From: a virus
Virus record (IMG/VR): IMGVR_UViG_3300017788_000031
Span: 1-54,336 of that record
Reading direction: 5' to 3' (one strand)
Length of the DNA: 54,336 bases
Below are positions 9,523 through 18,504 of this stretch, piece by piece; the stretch's first letter is position 1, and every line of letters begins with the position of its first letter. A program made the translations under genes and the position numbers. Below the pieces are notes generated by a model that was given only the letters and a program-made list of their open reading frames with translations, had not been told where the DNA came from and did not search any database.

Positions 9523-11958
9523 TTATCGAGGCGAAAACTCAGCGAAATCAAACCCATCCAAGCTATCCTCATTAGACTCAAAGTTCAATGGAGGAAGATT
9601 GTTCTTTCTTTGATTAATCAGTTTCGATTGCTGAGTGTTTTGAATACCAATGCGCTTTGCTTTAGCATCCTCTTTGTCTTTCTCACGCTGAGAAAGACTT
9701 GACGTTTCCATAGAGCCAAGCTTCACATTGTAGTCAAACTCCTGAGCCATCAGTTGAGATTTAAGCGCAGCCTCCTGCTTCATCTTTTCAATATCAAAAG
9801 CAATCTCTGCTTGTTTAATTTGCATCTTAGCCTGAGACTCAGCCTGTATCTTTTGCATTGCTACTTGAGCCGCTAACTCCTGAGACTTCAATTGCTGTTG
9901 AGCAATCATCGCCTGCTTCTGCATAGCCATCTTCTCTTCTCGCTGCTCTTTCTTAGTACGCTTTAACTTGAGAAGTTGATTGGCAAGCTTGATGTTCTTT
10001 ATCTCGCGGATGTCAATTGCATCCTCAAGGTTGATGTCACCCTTAGACAATGCCATCTGAATATTCTGCTCAAGCTGAGCCTTCTGCTCTTCATCAGGAG
10101 AAACCTCAATGAAGATTCCAAAGTCATATATGTATAGGTCTGATATGTCTCCAAGTATGGAAACATTGAATCGACCTATCTGATTGATAAACTCCTCTTT
10201 AAAGTCAGCATACTCCAAGATATCAGATATGCGATATGTAATCGCTTCTGCTAATGAGCGGTAGATATTCAATCCGCTCTCAAGGATATGTCGGGTAGCT
10301 GTGTTTGAATTTAACGCTGCCAACTTTTGCAAACCAACCAATGAGTGTGGGTCAGGAGTAGAACCATCACGAGCCTCGTTGAGTCCCGTCACTGTTCTAA
10401 TCATATCCATATAGTGATTGTAGTTGGCAATCAGCATCTGCGTCTTTGCAGCTCCTGAGTTAGACGTGAGTTGGGTAATCGGAACACGAGCGTTATTAAA
10501 GTCGCCATCTTGCGTAAAGCTTCGACCTATAACACTACCTGTTTGGAAATACAATCGAAGTGCATCCTCAGGGTTATATGCGTTACCTGTACCAAGGTCA
10601 ACTTCATTGAGTCCATCGGCATCAATGAATACGCCATCAGGTACAACCCGTGCTATCACCTGCTGTAGTTTAAGGTGAGTAATCTGAATGAGGTCGGCAA
10701 ATGGAATCATTCTACGAACCAATGACTCGATAACCCCCTTATACATACGAGGTGCGCAAGCAAAGTAATTAGGAAGCGCGTGCTGAGATGCAGATTTAGG
10801 TCGAACCATATTCTGAGACAACTCCCATTTTAAAAGGATGTTTGTCCCCATAACCATAATTCCCTCGTACCACACGTCAATTACTTTCTCAATCTTCTCG
10901 AAGTTGCCCTCCTCCATCATCTCAGTTGGAGGATTAAATGTATCGTCCTTCTCTATTATACGTGAGCCACCATTATCAAGTCTCTTCTTTTTATATACAA
11001 TCTTCTTAGTAGTCTTGTAGTTGAAGTACATCAGCGTGCAAGTATCCCTAAAGAACACACTGTTCTCATAAAATCGAGCTACGTTGTAGTAGTCATACCA
11101 TCCTTGACTGTATTGAGAAATCTCCTTTAAGTCTTCAGCGGTTAGAGATTGGTCAATCTTGTACAGCTCGGTAAGAGGCACAGTCTTAATCTCTCCCCAA
11201 TAAAAACAATCCTTGAAGTATGGGTCTTCAGTATAACTGTAGACTATGTTGGCCGGGTCAACATATGAAATCTTAACACCTGCGCCCTGCAAGAACTCGT
11301 GCTTGCAAACAGCTATACCTAATACAGTGCTATCATAGTCAAGTCGCTTGCGCGTATCTTGATAGTGGTTCTCATCAAAGATTGTATTGATTGCCTCTTC
11401 CTCTGCTATCTCAATAGCAGGTTTATAATTAAGCTGCATAAACAATGACAACTCATCATCACTCTCAGGTAACTCATCAGGCTCAACCATAAATGGATTT
11501 GCCCCCGTCAACTCTTGAACTTTCTGAAGCACAGGCTTACCCGCCATTTGAGTCTCGACCATCTCTTGATACTTACTCCTCTTGGATTGAGACATAGCAT
11601 CTTGAGCGTATGCCTTTACCTTAAAGAGTCGGTCAGACATACCATTTACTACGATGTCTACAAATTTTGGTATAACAGGAACAGGTGTCCAATCTAAATT
11701 GAGGTAAGAAAGGTCACCGTCAATAGCTAATTCATTTTTATATTTAGCTGTGCCTTGTTCGCCACGAGCATAAAGACGCAGTCTGTGGAAATCACGCCAT
11801 TGACTATAGTACCTACAAGATGTTCCGTCCTTTCTGAACCACTCATATTGAATGGCCTGTCCGACCTGAAGCCCAAATGCATCTGATTCTTTTTCTGCAT
11901 CAGTAGCAAACTGACTTGGGAAGCTTGTAGATAGTATGTTGATTTCTATATCTTTCAT
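9523..11958 (-). CDS. Portal protein
   Basis: 811 residues. The wing/stem region includes WRDFHRLRLYARGEQGTAKY, VPVIPKFVDIVVNGMSDR and VIPDGVFID-like sequences typical of P22/crAss-type portals. The last 200 residues become a Gln/Lys/Met-rich coiled coil (QREEKMAMQKQAMIAQQQLK and on to about residue 760), the barrel/tail commonly seen in these large portals. The start codon overlaps the TerL stop by ATGA, indicating translational coupling. The portal forms the dodecameric DNA channel at the capsid vertex. Confidence 0.88.
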   Translation of the reverse strand: MKDIEINILSTSFPSQFATDAEKESDAFGLQVGQAIQYEWFRKDGTSCRYYSQWRDFHRLRLYARGEQGTAKYKNELAIDGDLSYLNLDWTPVPVIPKFVDIVVNGMSDRLFKVKAYAQDAMSQSKRSKYQEMVETQMAGKPVLQKVQELTGANPFMVEPDELPESDDELSLFMQLNYKPAIEIAEEEAINTIFDENHYQDTRKRLDYDSTVLGIAVCKHEFLQGAGVKISYVDPANIVYSYTEDPYFKDCFYWGEIKTVPLTELYKIDQSLTAEDLKEISQYSQGWYDYYNVARFYENSVFFRDTCTLMYFNYKTTKKIVYKKKRLDNGGSRIIEKDDTFNPPTEMMEEGNFEKIEKVIDVWYEGIMVMGTNILLKWELSQNMVRPKSASQHALPNYFACAPRMYKGVIESLVRRMIPFADLIQITHLKLQQVIARVVPDGVFIDADGLNEVDLGTGNAYNPEDALRLYFQTGSVIGRSFTQDGDFNNARVPITQLTSNSGAAKTQMLIANYNHYMDMIRTVTGLNEARDGSTPDPHSLVGLQKLAALNSNTATRHILESGLNIYRSLAEAITYRISDILEYADFKEEFINQIGRFNVSILGDISDLYIYDFGIFIEVSPDEEQKAQLEQNIQMALSKGDINLEDAIDIREIKNIKLANQLLKLKRTKKEQREEKMAMQKQAMIAQQQLKSQELAAQVAMQKIQAESQAKMQIKQAEIAFDIEKMKQEAALKSQLMAQEFDYNVKLGSMETSSLSQREKDKEDAKAKRIGIQNTQQSKLINQRKNNLPPLNFESNEDSLDGFDFAEFSPR

Positions 11959-14204
11959 CGAATCAATTGGCTTGTGTTTCCGTCATTCTTGTACCTTGCG
12001 AAGTTAATACTTATTTTGGATTCTTTTTTCTCGGGCATATAAAGATGTTTTTGGTTAGCCATTATAGCTAATCCTGAGCTGATAGATGCGTCAAACTTTG
12101 TTCGGTCATTAATATCAAACTTTGCCCAATCCTCAAGGGTTCTTGTAAATAGCATTGACCCCATTTCTTCGGGGTCTCTATAGCTACCCGTCAAATCCAT
12201 TCCAATGAACTTCTCAATGTATGATTCTATCGCGGCAGCGTGAGCCTGCTTCACGTCCTCAGATGAGTTCGGTATTCCTCCAAGTTCGCGCTCAGTCTTA
12301 GATAGTTTAGCATACTGCTTGTCGGGCCTGTTCATACAGAACCCACGGTATCCTCTATTCTTAAAGTGGTATAATAGGCGAGGCTTGTTGTTTTCTGCCA
12401 AGATAGGCATCCCATAAAACACGCAGGCCATAAGCACCTCCTCAAAAAATATCTCAGCCGTTTGTGGTCGTGCGACATACTCTAAAAAAAATTCATTTGC
12501 CGGGGCTTCATCCATATGGAACTTGGTCATTCCGTGAAGAGAACCGTTTGACCCGCGACCATCTACGACCGCAGAGATATCGTATGAGTCACATCCGAAA
12601 GAACCCATATGCTCATTGCCCGGGTACTTGATTCCATTTCGCAGGTGCACATTGTTTTGCATTTGCTTAGGAGGAACCCAACTGATTGCAAAACGCCCAC
12701 GCTTATCAGGCATAAATATGACCTGCGTATCCTTGATGCCATCCTTCCACATAAAGCTACCGCGAGTTACGTGTTGGTCAATTATCAAGGAGTCATTGTA
12801 GTCAATCTGCTGATAAATCTTAGTTAGGTTAAATAGGGCTTGCTTGCTCTCATCACGGAATGCGTGAGACTCGGTACGTGGGAACTGACGGTAAAATTCA
12901 TTGAGTGCATCTGAGTCGTGCTTTAGTGAATCAACCTCAGCCTCCCAATAATCTATAGCTCCATTAAAAATCCAATTGCCGTCAACTCCTCTGACTTTCT
13001 CTTGAGGCTTTCTAAACACAGGCATACCGTGTATATCAATGAAGCCCTCCATATTCCACTCCATCGGAATGAACAGAGAATACATCCCACTCTTGGTCTG
13101 TCCGTTAGCGTTACGCACACCTATGCGTGAATCCTCATATAGTTTTTTAAAGTTTTCTCCTCCCTTGCTCAAGGCATTTGAGGTAGACCCCATCATACAC
13201 TTCCCAATTATTTTGCTACCCAAACGTAAACACGTCTTGGTTACGCGCCAATTGTTTAGGATGTTGTTTGGCTTTACCCATTTACCCGACTCATCGTGAG
13301 CCAAGAACGCTAACTTCTCACCGTCATAGGAGTTCTCCTCAGTGTTCTTCCAATCTATGGTGGTGTCCAATCCTTCTATCTCTTCAGCTGAGGACTCGTA
13401 CATATTCTTCTTTGTAATCTTGGAAGCAGGAACACGAAACGCCAACTCAGTCTTTGGCTTGTCCATCCCATCCATAATTGGCCTAAAGAAAAACGGCAGT
13501 CTGCTATTAATAGGAACAACCTTATCTGTAAACATCTTCTTGGCATCAGCTCCCGTCTTTGACAGTATACCGACACGTGAGTCACGCGCAAGTGTGCCAA
13601 TATTGACGCACTCAGACGAGGCCATAAAAGAAAATCCCGAGCGCCTAATCTTTAGATATATCATACCGAATGCTCTTGGGTCTGCCTTGCACGCTTCCCA
13701 AAACAAAAAGAAGATTCTGTTAGCCTCACGAAAGTCAGGATATCCCACGTCAATACTTGACCATTGCAGATACATATAGTGAGCACCCGTGATATAGCAG
13801 GGCTTGCCATTATTCATAAACCAAAAGCCATCTTCTCTATGGTCAAACTCTTTTTCAATGTAGTCAACCCATCGGTCTTTAAACTCTTTGGGCTTCTCGT
13901 TCCATTGAAAGATAGACTGAATCTTTGCAAGCTCTTTAGGTAGCTCTCGCCTCTCCCAATATTGTTCCGATGGTTTGAAGTGTCTTTGAAGACACTCTTT
14001 AGGTGTAGCGGGTAAAGCGATATTGAGGCCCGATATATTTATTATCTCACCTATATCTCCCGTCTTAGAGATTACTACAATGTCGTGCTTTTCGTCATAA
14101 CCGTACGCCCAACTCTTTGCCTTGTTCTTTTTTGAAAGAGTGGCTGTTGGTATAAGGTCACGTACTAAAAAGTACAACGAGTTATTTAGACCTTCGTTCT
14201 GCAA
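11955..14204 (-). CDS. Terminase large subunit (TerL)
   Basis: 749 residues. ATPase part: Walker-A-like LKIRRSGFSFMASS at about 178-191 (the RRSGxS variant seen in Bacteroidota phages) and Walker B FLAHDESG at about 300-307. Nuclease part: acidic cluster in FGCDSYDISAVVDG at about 533-546. It packages DNA through the portal. No ATG is available near the start: the frame opens after a stop within the TerS candidate, and the best initiator is TTG at 14204, 23 bases inside the upstream gene. A conserved 16-base palindrome lies within the frame at 13980-13995, coding ECLQRH. Confidence 0.88.
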   Translation of the reverse strand: MQNEGLNNSLYFLVRDLIPTATLSKKNKAKSWAYGYDEKHDIVVISKTGDIGEIINISGLNIALPATPKECLQRHFKPSEQYWERRELPKELAKIQSIFQWNEKPKEFKDRWVDYIEKEFDHREDGFWFMNNGKPCYITGAHYMYLQWSSIDVGYPDFREANRIFFLFWEACKADPRAFGMIYLKIRRSGFSFMASSECVNIGTLARDSRVGILSKTGADAKKMFTDKVVPINSRLPFFFRPIMDGMDKPKTELAFRVPASKITKKNMYESSAEEIEGLDTTIDWKNTEENSYDGEKLAFLAHDESGKWVKPNNILNNWRVTKTCLRLGSKIIGKCMMGSTSNALSKGGENFKKLYEDSRIGVRNANGQTKSGMYSLFIPMEWNMEGFIDIHGMPVFRKPQEKVRGVDGNWIFNGAIDYWEAEVDSLKHDSDALNEFYRQFPRTESHAFRDESKQALFNLTKIYQQIDYNDSLIIDQHVTRGSFMWKDGIKDTQVIFMPDKRGRFAISWVPPKQMQNNVHLRNGIKYPGNEHMGSFGCDSYDISAVVDGRGSNGSLHGMTKFHMDEAPANEFFLEYVARPQTAEIFFEEVLMACVFYGMPILAENNKPRLLYHFKNRGYRGFCMNRPDKQYAKLSKTERELGGIPNSSEDVKQAHAAAIESYIEKFIGMDLTGSYRDPEEMGSMLFTRTLEDWAKFDINDRTKFDASISSGLAIMANQKHLYMPEKKESKISINFARYKNDGNTSQLIR
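13980..13995 (-). repeat. Conserved palindrome copy inside terL
   Basis: The minus strand reads GTGTCTTCAAAGACAC within the terminase frame (codons for CLQRH), in the same orientation relative to transcription as the intergenic copies. Confidence 0.85.
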
Positions 14205-14463
14205 ATCCCTGCTTGGTATCAGTTTTACTTATGCCTTTATCCACTGCGTTGAGACTTTCTCTCTCGGCCTCTATCCTATTTAATATCTCAAGCGCATCAA
14301 AGATTGCCAACTTCTTTGTCGCTGCTGCATTCTTTAATGCAGCAGCGGCCAACTCATCATCACCATTTGGTTTTAGAATCTCTTCTTGCGCAACCTTTAT
14401 GAGTTGCTCAACTGCTTTCTCAGCAGCGGCAATGATTTTGAACTTAACCTCTCTGCTATCCAT
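14182..14463 (-). CDS. Small helical protein upstream of TerL, terminase small subunit candidate
   Basis: 93 residues, Ala/Lys/Glu-rich and helical throughout (KFKIIAAAEKAVEQLIKVAQ; AAALKNAAATKKLAIFDALE). Overlaps the TerL start by 23 bases. Position immediately before TerL and the size suggest the DNA-recognising small terminase subunit, but no clear helix-turn-helix is seen, so this is an inference from place. Confidence 0.5.
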   Translation of the reverse strand: MDSREVKFKIIAAAEKAVEQLIKVAQEEILKPNGDDELAAAALKNAAATKKLAIFDALEILNRIEAERESLNAVDKGISKTDTKQGFAERRSK

Positions 14464-14464
14464 A

Positions 14465-14935
14465 TTACTTCTCCTCTAAAAAGATTACTTGAATAAGTCG
14501 AGCCTCATTGCCCTCTCCAAAGTTCTCATAAATATTACGCGAGTGTGGAGCGTCTGAGTTAAACGCAATCATTCGATTGAACTTTGAGTACACAGTGCAT
14601 AAAGGCTTATTGTTTACATCATATATAGTAGTACCATCATTCTCAGGATGGGTCTCATTAAGATACAAGATAACAGTAAGGTCGCCCATCATCTCATCAG
14701 AATGAATATAGTTTGGTTCTTCCTGATTAAGGGGAGACTTACGGATAAAGTTCCACTTTATGTTGTGGTTAGGGAATATGATTGAAACAACGCGAGAGAA
14801 CTCATCGTCCTCTCTTGGTTGTATATTTTTAAATGTACGTTCCCCATCATATATATCTTGAAAATCGTATTTGAAAATGTCTTCAACGTATGCTTTAGGG
14901 TCTCTAATTATACTGTCGAGTGATAGTAAGTTCAT
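14465..14935 (-). CDS. 2OG-Fe(II) dioxygenase-like protein
   Basis: 156 residues. The double-stranded beta-helix signature is visible: H-x-D in YIHSDEMMGDLTVILYLN (residues about 76-93), the distal His in APHSRN (about 129-133), and an Arg a few residues later in EARLIQVIFL for 2-oxoglutarate binding. Such prolyl-hydroxylase-like enzymes hydroxylate protein side chains or nucleobases using Fe(II), O2 and 2-oxoglutarate. The substrate cannot be told. Its place between TerL/TerS and virion genes suggests that it modifies a structural protein. The C-terminus IFLEEK is the natural end of this fold. ATG overlaps the stop of the upstream gene. Confidence 0.75.
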   Translation of the reverse strand: MNLLSLDSIIRDPKAYVEDIFKYDFQDIYDGERTFKNIQPREDDEFSRVVSIIFPNHNIKWNFIRKSPLNQEEPNYIHSDEMMGDLTVILYLNETHPENDGTTIYDVNNKPLCTVYSKFNRMIAFNSDAPHSRNIYENFGEGNEARLIQVIFLEEK

Positions 14936-15495
14936 AGTTTAATTGTTATTTGGTGGTCGTAGATTCGATATAACTTTTCGTCATCCACGATAAATTCATA
15001 TTCAGTTTCAGGGGCAAAACATACAGCATCTCCTGCCTTTACTCCTTGACTACAAAGATAGGCGTTAGGATATTTCATTATTCCCATTAGCGGCTCCTCT
15101 GAAAATGGCTTCTTGATATATGACTCAGTAGCTGCAATAGGCTTTACAAAACAATATCTGTCATACGCATACCACGTATCGCCTTTCTTGTACATAAAGA
15201 ATTGCTCCGAGTCAATAAGGAATATGTCTTCCCTAAAAAAACTACGACCGCTTTTGCGATTGCCTTTTATGTCATTATAAAACTTAAATGCATTATGATG
15301 CACTATCAGGATATCTCCGGGTTCAATTGGTCCCGAATATCCCAAGGGGGTCTCAACAACCTCAGCATACCTATTGGAGAACTTGTGGTCCTCCTCTGAG
15401 GTGCTCACGATAAACTCTACTCCGCCTATGTCCTTTGTGTTGTCGTAACGCTTCCCCTTTAATGGCCTTGCCATAAAGTAGAATGGTGACTTCAT
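14932..15495 (-). CDS. Cpn10/GroES-fold-like phage protein
   Basis: 187 residues from ATG at 15495, which overlaps the stop of the upstream gene (ATGA). The pattern AEVVETPLGYSGPIEPGDILIVHHNAF, then EDIFLIDSEQFFMYKKGDTWY and C-terminal EYEFIVDDEKLYRIYDHQIT resembles two degenerate GroES-like beta barrels. This family is common in tailed phages next to structural genes and has no proven role. The genome also carries a clear GroEL/GroES pair at 22.2-24.3 kb, so a chaperone-accessory role is possible, but it lacks a recognisable mobile loop. Confidence 0.5.
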   Translation of the reverse strand: MKSPFYFMARPLKGKRYDNTKDIGGVEFIVSTSEEDHKFSNRYAEVVETPLGYSGPIEPGDILIVHHNAFKFYNDIKGNRKSGRSFFREDIFLIDSEQFFMYKKGDTWYAYDRYCFVKPIAATESYIKKPFSEEPLMGIMKYPNAYLCSQGVKAGDAVCFAPETEYEFIVDDEKLYRIYDHQITIKL

Positions 15496-15725
15496 CAAAA
15501 ATCTATATTAAATTCGATTGAAATTGGAATGGTTGAGGTGAACTCTTTCCAAAGCACCACCTCTTGTTTTTCATTTATGATGTAAATCTGTATTGAATCT
15601 CGCTCTTGATTGTATTTGATATGGCGTATCTCGTTGCTGTTACCAAGAATTTTTTGCCCCACAATGTAATGCATTGCCCCTCCTTTGTAATCAGGCCCAA
15701 TTGATATCTTCCTTATATCTAACAT
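15495..15725 (-). CDS. Small unknown protein, 76 residues
   Basis: Starts at ATG 15725, overlapping the fibre stop codon, and ends overlapping the next ATG, so it is tightly coupled in the operon. Beta-rich (YIVGQKILGNSNEIRHIKYN, IQIYIINEKQEVVLWKEF). No motif recognised; probably a small virion or fibre-associated protein. Confidence 0.65.
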   Translation of the reverse strand: MLDIRKISIGPDYKGGAMHYIVGQKILGNSNEIRHIKYNQERDSIQIYIINEKQEVVLWKEFTSTIPISIEFNIDF

Positions 15726-16966
15726 CAACTTATTTTTGTAACGGTAACAATTACAGAAGGAGTTGCAGGATGAAGAAGTGTAGGAGCAGAAGCCTGTAAA
15801 CCTGCGGCGTTATCGTGCATCCAATATATTTGAAATGCATCACCGATAGTTAGTCGCGCAATGTAATTCCAAGAAGCTACTGCATATGTATTTGAAGATA
15901 GAGTAACCGATGTGTTTGAGTTAGGAATATTTGTTCCATTAAAAGCAAACCATATATCAACTTCAACAGCTCCACTTGTATTTCTTATCTGAGCGGAAAA
16001 CTGTATATTGTAGTAAGCATCTTGAGTAACCTGAATTTCATTTGTATTAACTACACTTACACCTCCAAAAGCAAAATCAACCGAGTTAAACTCCATAGGA
16101 GTTGGCGTATTAGGAGCAGCATTTTGAGAATTAGTCTCATAAAACTGAGCAAAAGCAGGAGACACCCATTGAGTCATAGTTCCCGTTGATTGTAAGTATT
16201 CACCGAAAAGTCCCGGAGAATTTGTACCATCATAAAACTTGTCAGACAGATAAAAACTACCCGTAAGGTTTATGTCATTAGTAGCAGTGTTGCCTGCCGC
16301 AAGAACCTCTTCAAGCCCATAAGTAGTCCAAGCAGTATTAGTAACATTAGTAATTAATACTTGACCCGCAGTACCCGCAACTCCCGCCCCATCAAGAAGA
16401 GCATCATCAAGATAAACAGGTCCAAAAAAATCAGAATTGCCTGTTATAGATAATGTGCCCGTAAGATTGATATCTTGAGTAGCTGTATTTCCTGCATCAA
16501 GAGTATCCTGAAGATTGCTTGCAAATGAACCTAAGCTTACCCATTGAGTTAAAGCACCTGTAGAAGATAACACCTGCCCCGGTGTCCCCGGTAAATTAAA
16601 TCCATCTCTTAACTCTTGTTCAAGAACAACAACGTCTGCAAATACGGAAGCGCTACCCGGAGCAGCATAAAGATTACCACTGTAAGTAATACTATTAGAT
16701 GTCGTAAGACCCGTTACAGTTATATTGTTTCCAAAAAAACCATCTCCTGTAAGAGTTAGGTCTTGGGCATCAAGATTAAATGCCCCCAAGTTAACATTTG
16801 CCGTAGCACCCGTATATGGCACGTACAATCCCAATGAACCAATCAATCCGAGTATGTCAGATATCATAAAGTTCTTTGTAGCGTTGTTATCCGTTACCTC
16901 TGTTCCAATAAGCATATCGGAAAGAGTAGGCGTGCCTACATTAGGGTATGTACTAATTTTTGCCAT
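15725..16966 (-). CDS. Tail fibre/receptor-binding-like protein with internal repeats
   Basis: 413 residues. The N-terminus (MAKISTYPNVGTPTLSDMLI then GTEVTDNNATKNF) is the anchoring motif I know from Bacteroidota phage fibres. Repeats follow: GNTATQDINLTG at about 160 and GNTATNDINLTG at about 225, each flanked by GTAGQVL/GTPGQVL and TQWVS sequences. The final 135 residues form a beta-sandwich resembling C1q/TNF-like heads (AYYNIQFSAQIRNTSGAVEV, IARLTIGDAFQIYWMH). It probably trimerises and binds the host surface. Repeat number may vary between relatives. Confidence 0.75.
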   Translation of the reverse strand: MAKISTYPNVGTPTLSDMLIGTEVTDNNATKNFMISDILGLIGSLGLYVPYTGATANVNLGAFNLDAQDLTLTGDGFFGNNITVTGLTTSNSITYSGNLYAAPGSASVFADVVVLEQELRDGFNLPGTPGQVLSSTGALTQWVSLGSFASNLQDTLDAGNTATQDINLTGTLSITGNSDFFGPVYLDDALLDGAGVAGTAGQVLITNVTNTAWTTYGLEEVLAAGNTATNDINLTGSFYLSDKFYDGTNSPGLFGEYLQSTGTMTQWVSPAFAQFYETNSQNAAPNTPTPMEFNSVDFAFGGVSVVNTNEIQVTQDAYYNIQFSAQIRNTSGAVEVDIWFAFNGTNIPNSNTSVTLSSNTYAVASWNYIARLTIGDAFQIYWMHDNAAGLQASAPTLLHPATPSVIVTVTKIS

Positions 16967-16973
16967 TGTATTG

Positions 16974-17210
16974 TTATTCTTGTTTTTGAGTTACCTCTCC
17001 TGTTTGGAGATTGATTACGGAATCCTTACCGTATTTCTTAATTAGTTCTTTTTCGTGATTTGAAAACATAGACTTCATAGCGTCAATGTGACGTATCAAC
17101 CCTTCTTTCTGAAGTTCGATTTCGCCAATAGCCATCTTGGCCTTGTTGAAGTCTGAGTTCATTTCCTGAATCTTAGTCAATTCTTCCTTTGTGATAAAAA
17201 CTTGTTCCAT
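16974..17210 (-). CDS. Small coiled-coil phage protein
   Basis: 78 residues from ATG at 17210 (MEQVFITKEELTKIQEMNSD). A continuous helix with heptads covers residues 8-60, ending in the conserved-looking DSVINLQTGEVTQK. Proteins of this type are frequent in Bacteroidota phages near structural genes and have no assigned function. It is preceded by a TATCTTTG box and an AATCAAATCAAAT leader. Confidence 0.75.
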   Translation of the reverse strand: MEQVFITKEELTKIQEMNSDFNKAKMAIGEIELQKEGLIRHIDAMKSMFSNHEKELIKKYGKDSVINLQTGEVTQKQE

Positions 17211-17237
17211 TTTATTTGATTTGATTTTGTTATTGGA

Positions 17238-17245
17238 CAAAGATA
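17238..17245 (-). promoter_or_regulatory. -7 box TATCTTTG upstream of the 16974-17210 gene
   Basis: Minus-strand TAnnTTTG match 28 bases before the start codon, overlapping the end of the holin-like gene. Confidence 0.5.
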
Positions 17246-17256
17246 AGCGTTTTTTC

Positions 17257-17715
17257 TTACTGAACATTTCGCTTTATGGCACTACCGAAGTAATAACCAA
17301 AAATAGATATCACTAAACCCTCTGTGATACCGATGAGATGAATCCAAATCTCTTTGTTTGCCTCAGGTATAGCGAGAAATGCTATTGCATACACGATAAA
17401 GCAGAACGCAGATAGGCCAATCAGCCCCGTGATATAAAAAAGAAAGTCAAACTTGCTATGAGATGAAATCTCAATCTCTCGTTTACGTGCGGAATCTCTG
17501 TCTGCCACCTCCAACTCCATCATTCTTACAAGCTCATCATTGAGCATTTCTTTTTCTTCCTGAGATAAGTCCTCAGAAAGGTTGATAAGGTTTTTGGCTA
17601 CGCCCAAAACACCACTGCTTGGCAGCAAATCACCTACAACCTCTAATACTCTTGGGGATTTTGTTTTTAGAAACTTACCTACACGTGTATCTCTAAACTT
17701 TTTTTTCTCAGGCAT
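17257..17715 (-). CDS. Holin-like membrane protein (3TM-type)
   Basis: 152 residues. A basic N-terminus (PEKKKFRDTRVGKFLKTKSP) is followed by an acidic helix (LSQEEKEMLNDELVRMMELEV) and two strong membrane segments near the C-terminus (about 88-112 FLFYITGLIGLSAFCFIVYA and 120-142 IHLIGITEGLVISIFGYYFG). This architecture matches the 3TM phage holin family. It is encoded directly after the M15 endolysin, with ATGA overlap, forming a lysis pair. A GTG one codon upstream is an alternative start. Confidence 0.7.
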   Translation of the reverse strand: MPEKKKFRDTRVGKFLKTKSPRVLEVVGDLLPSSGVLGVAKNLINLSEDLSQEEKEMLNDELVRMMELEVADRDSARKREIEISSHSKFDFLFYITGLIGLSAFCFIVYAIAFLAIPEANKEIWIHLIGITEGLVISIFGYYFGSAIKRNVQ

Positions 17716-18179
17716 CACTGTTTTATTTCAAAGTGCATCCAATCAAAGTTCTTTTCACGCCCCAATGAAATGAATCCGTGCTTATAGAAGATGTCAATCA
17801 TTGGCTTATACTCAGGTTTTGCAAATCGCGCAGTCGCTTTTGTTTCACTAAGCGTGTTACGGGCAGGGTCCAAGTCAATGGCTATACCCCAAGAGTGAAG
17901 CGACCACGCAGCGCCTGTTCTCATCTTACGATAATTGAAACAACCTCCAAACAAGTCAATGCCAAGTTCTTTTATACGCTCATATCCGTAGTGAAAAAGC
18001 AAATCATTGAAGACAGCGTTAAAGTTTTCAGCCACTAACTTATGACAACGCATTTTTGTGATGATAGTTTCTTTGTCCCAAGCAAGACGCATTGGGTAGG
18101 GAAGCTTTATCGTAACTAAATACCCATCTCCCGTTACGTTAGGAGCGCCATATCTTTTTACGATTTGTCCTGTTGTCAT
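17715..18179 (-). CDS. M15-family peptidoglycan peptidase (endolysin)
   Basis: 154 residues. Zinc-site motifs of D-Ala-D-Ala/L-Ala-D-Glu peptidases are present: H-x6-D in SLHSWGIAIDLD at about 93-104 (with the preceding Arg-rich YRKMRTG) and the W-x-H pair in FDWMHFEI near the C-terminus. It cleaves peptide bonds in host peptidoglycan at lysis. No signal peptide, so a holin is needed for release; a holin-like gene follows immediately. Confidence 0.87.
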   Translation of the reverse strand: MTTGQIVKRYGAPNVTGDGYLVTIKLPYPMRLAWDKETIITKMRCHKLVAENFNAVFNDLLFHYGYERIKELGIDLFGGCFNYRKMRTGAAWSLHSWGIAIDLDPARNTLSETKATARFAKPEYKPMIDIFYKHGFISLGREKNFDWMHFEIKQ

Positions 18180-18310
18180 CGTCCTTGCCCTTTATATTTT
18201 TTCTTGTATAGCTTACTTGACTTCAAGCTACTTGATTGAGTCTTTGCGTGAATACCTTTTCTTCTAACCTTAAAGTTAGTTCGAGTCGTTGTTGATATTT
18301 GCTTTGCCAT
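18176..18310 (-). CDS. Tiny basic protein, 44 residues
   Basis: Reads MAKQISTTTRTNFKVRRKGI followed by HAKTQSSSLKSSKLYKKKYKGQGR-like sequence ending at an ATGA overlap with the endolysin. The RKGIHAKT...YKK-Y-GQGR pattern recurs in small proteins of other marine and Bacteroidota phages. Very Lys/Arg-rich, suggesting nucleic-acid or wall-polymer contact. No function known. Confidence 0.7.
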   Translation of the reverse strand: MAKQISTTTRTNFKVRRKGIHAKTQSSSLKSSKLYKKKYKGQGR

Positions 18311-18473
18311 CTGCCTTAAATTTCTTTACTTCATTAACAGTTCTTACTACAGTATAAAGTATTGTAGCAAAAAACAAAATGGACTGTAAGGTATCGTTCA
18401 TATCGTTTATCTTTAGTAAAACCATACAGATGACATTTGCACCCAATACCTTTATATCGTCTAAGTGTACCAT
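18276..18473 (-). CDS. Small membrane protein, possible lysis accessory
   Basis: 65 residues with a hydrophobic stretch at about 10-22 (VLGANVICMVLLKI) and another at about 30-46 (SILFFATILYTVV), then a charged tail. It overlaps the tiny basic gene, within the lysis cluster (endolysin, 3TM holin). A pinholin or antiholin-like role is possible but unproven. Confidence 0.55.
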   Translation of the reverse strand: MVHLDDIKVLGANVICMVLLKINDMNDTLQSILFFATILYTVVRTVNEVKKFKADGKANINNDSN

Positions 18474-18504
18474 CTTGTTTTTGTTTTTCTCAATAAGATA
18501 TTTA

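Noticed and set aside
13342-13779. 145-residue plus-strand reading frame
   Set aside because: Antisense within the conserved ATPase part of TerL, without leader or promoter.
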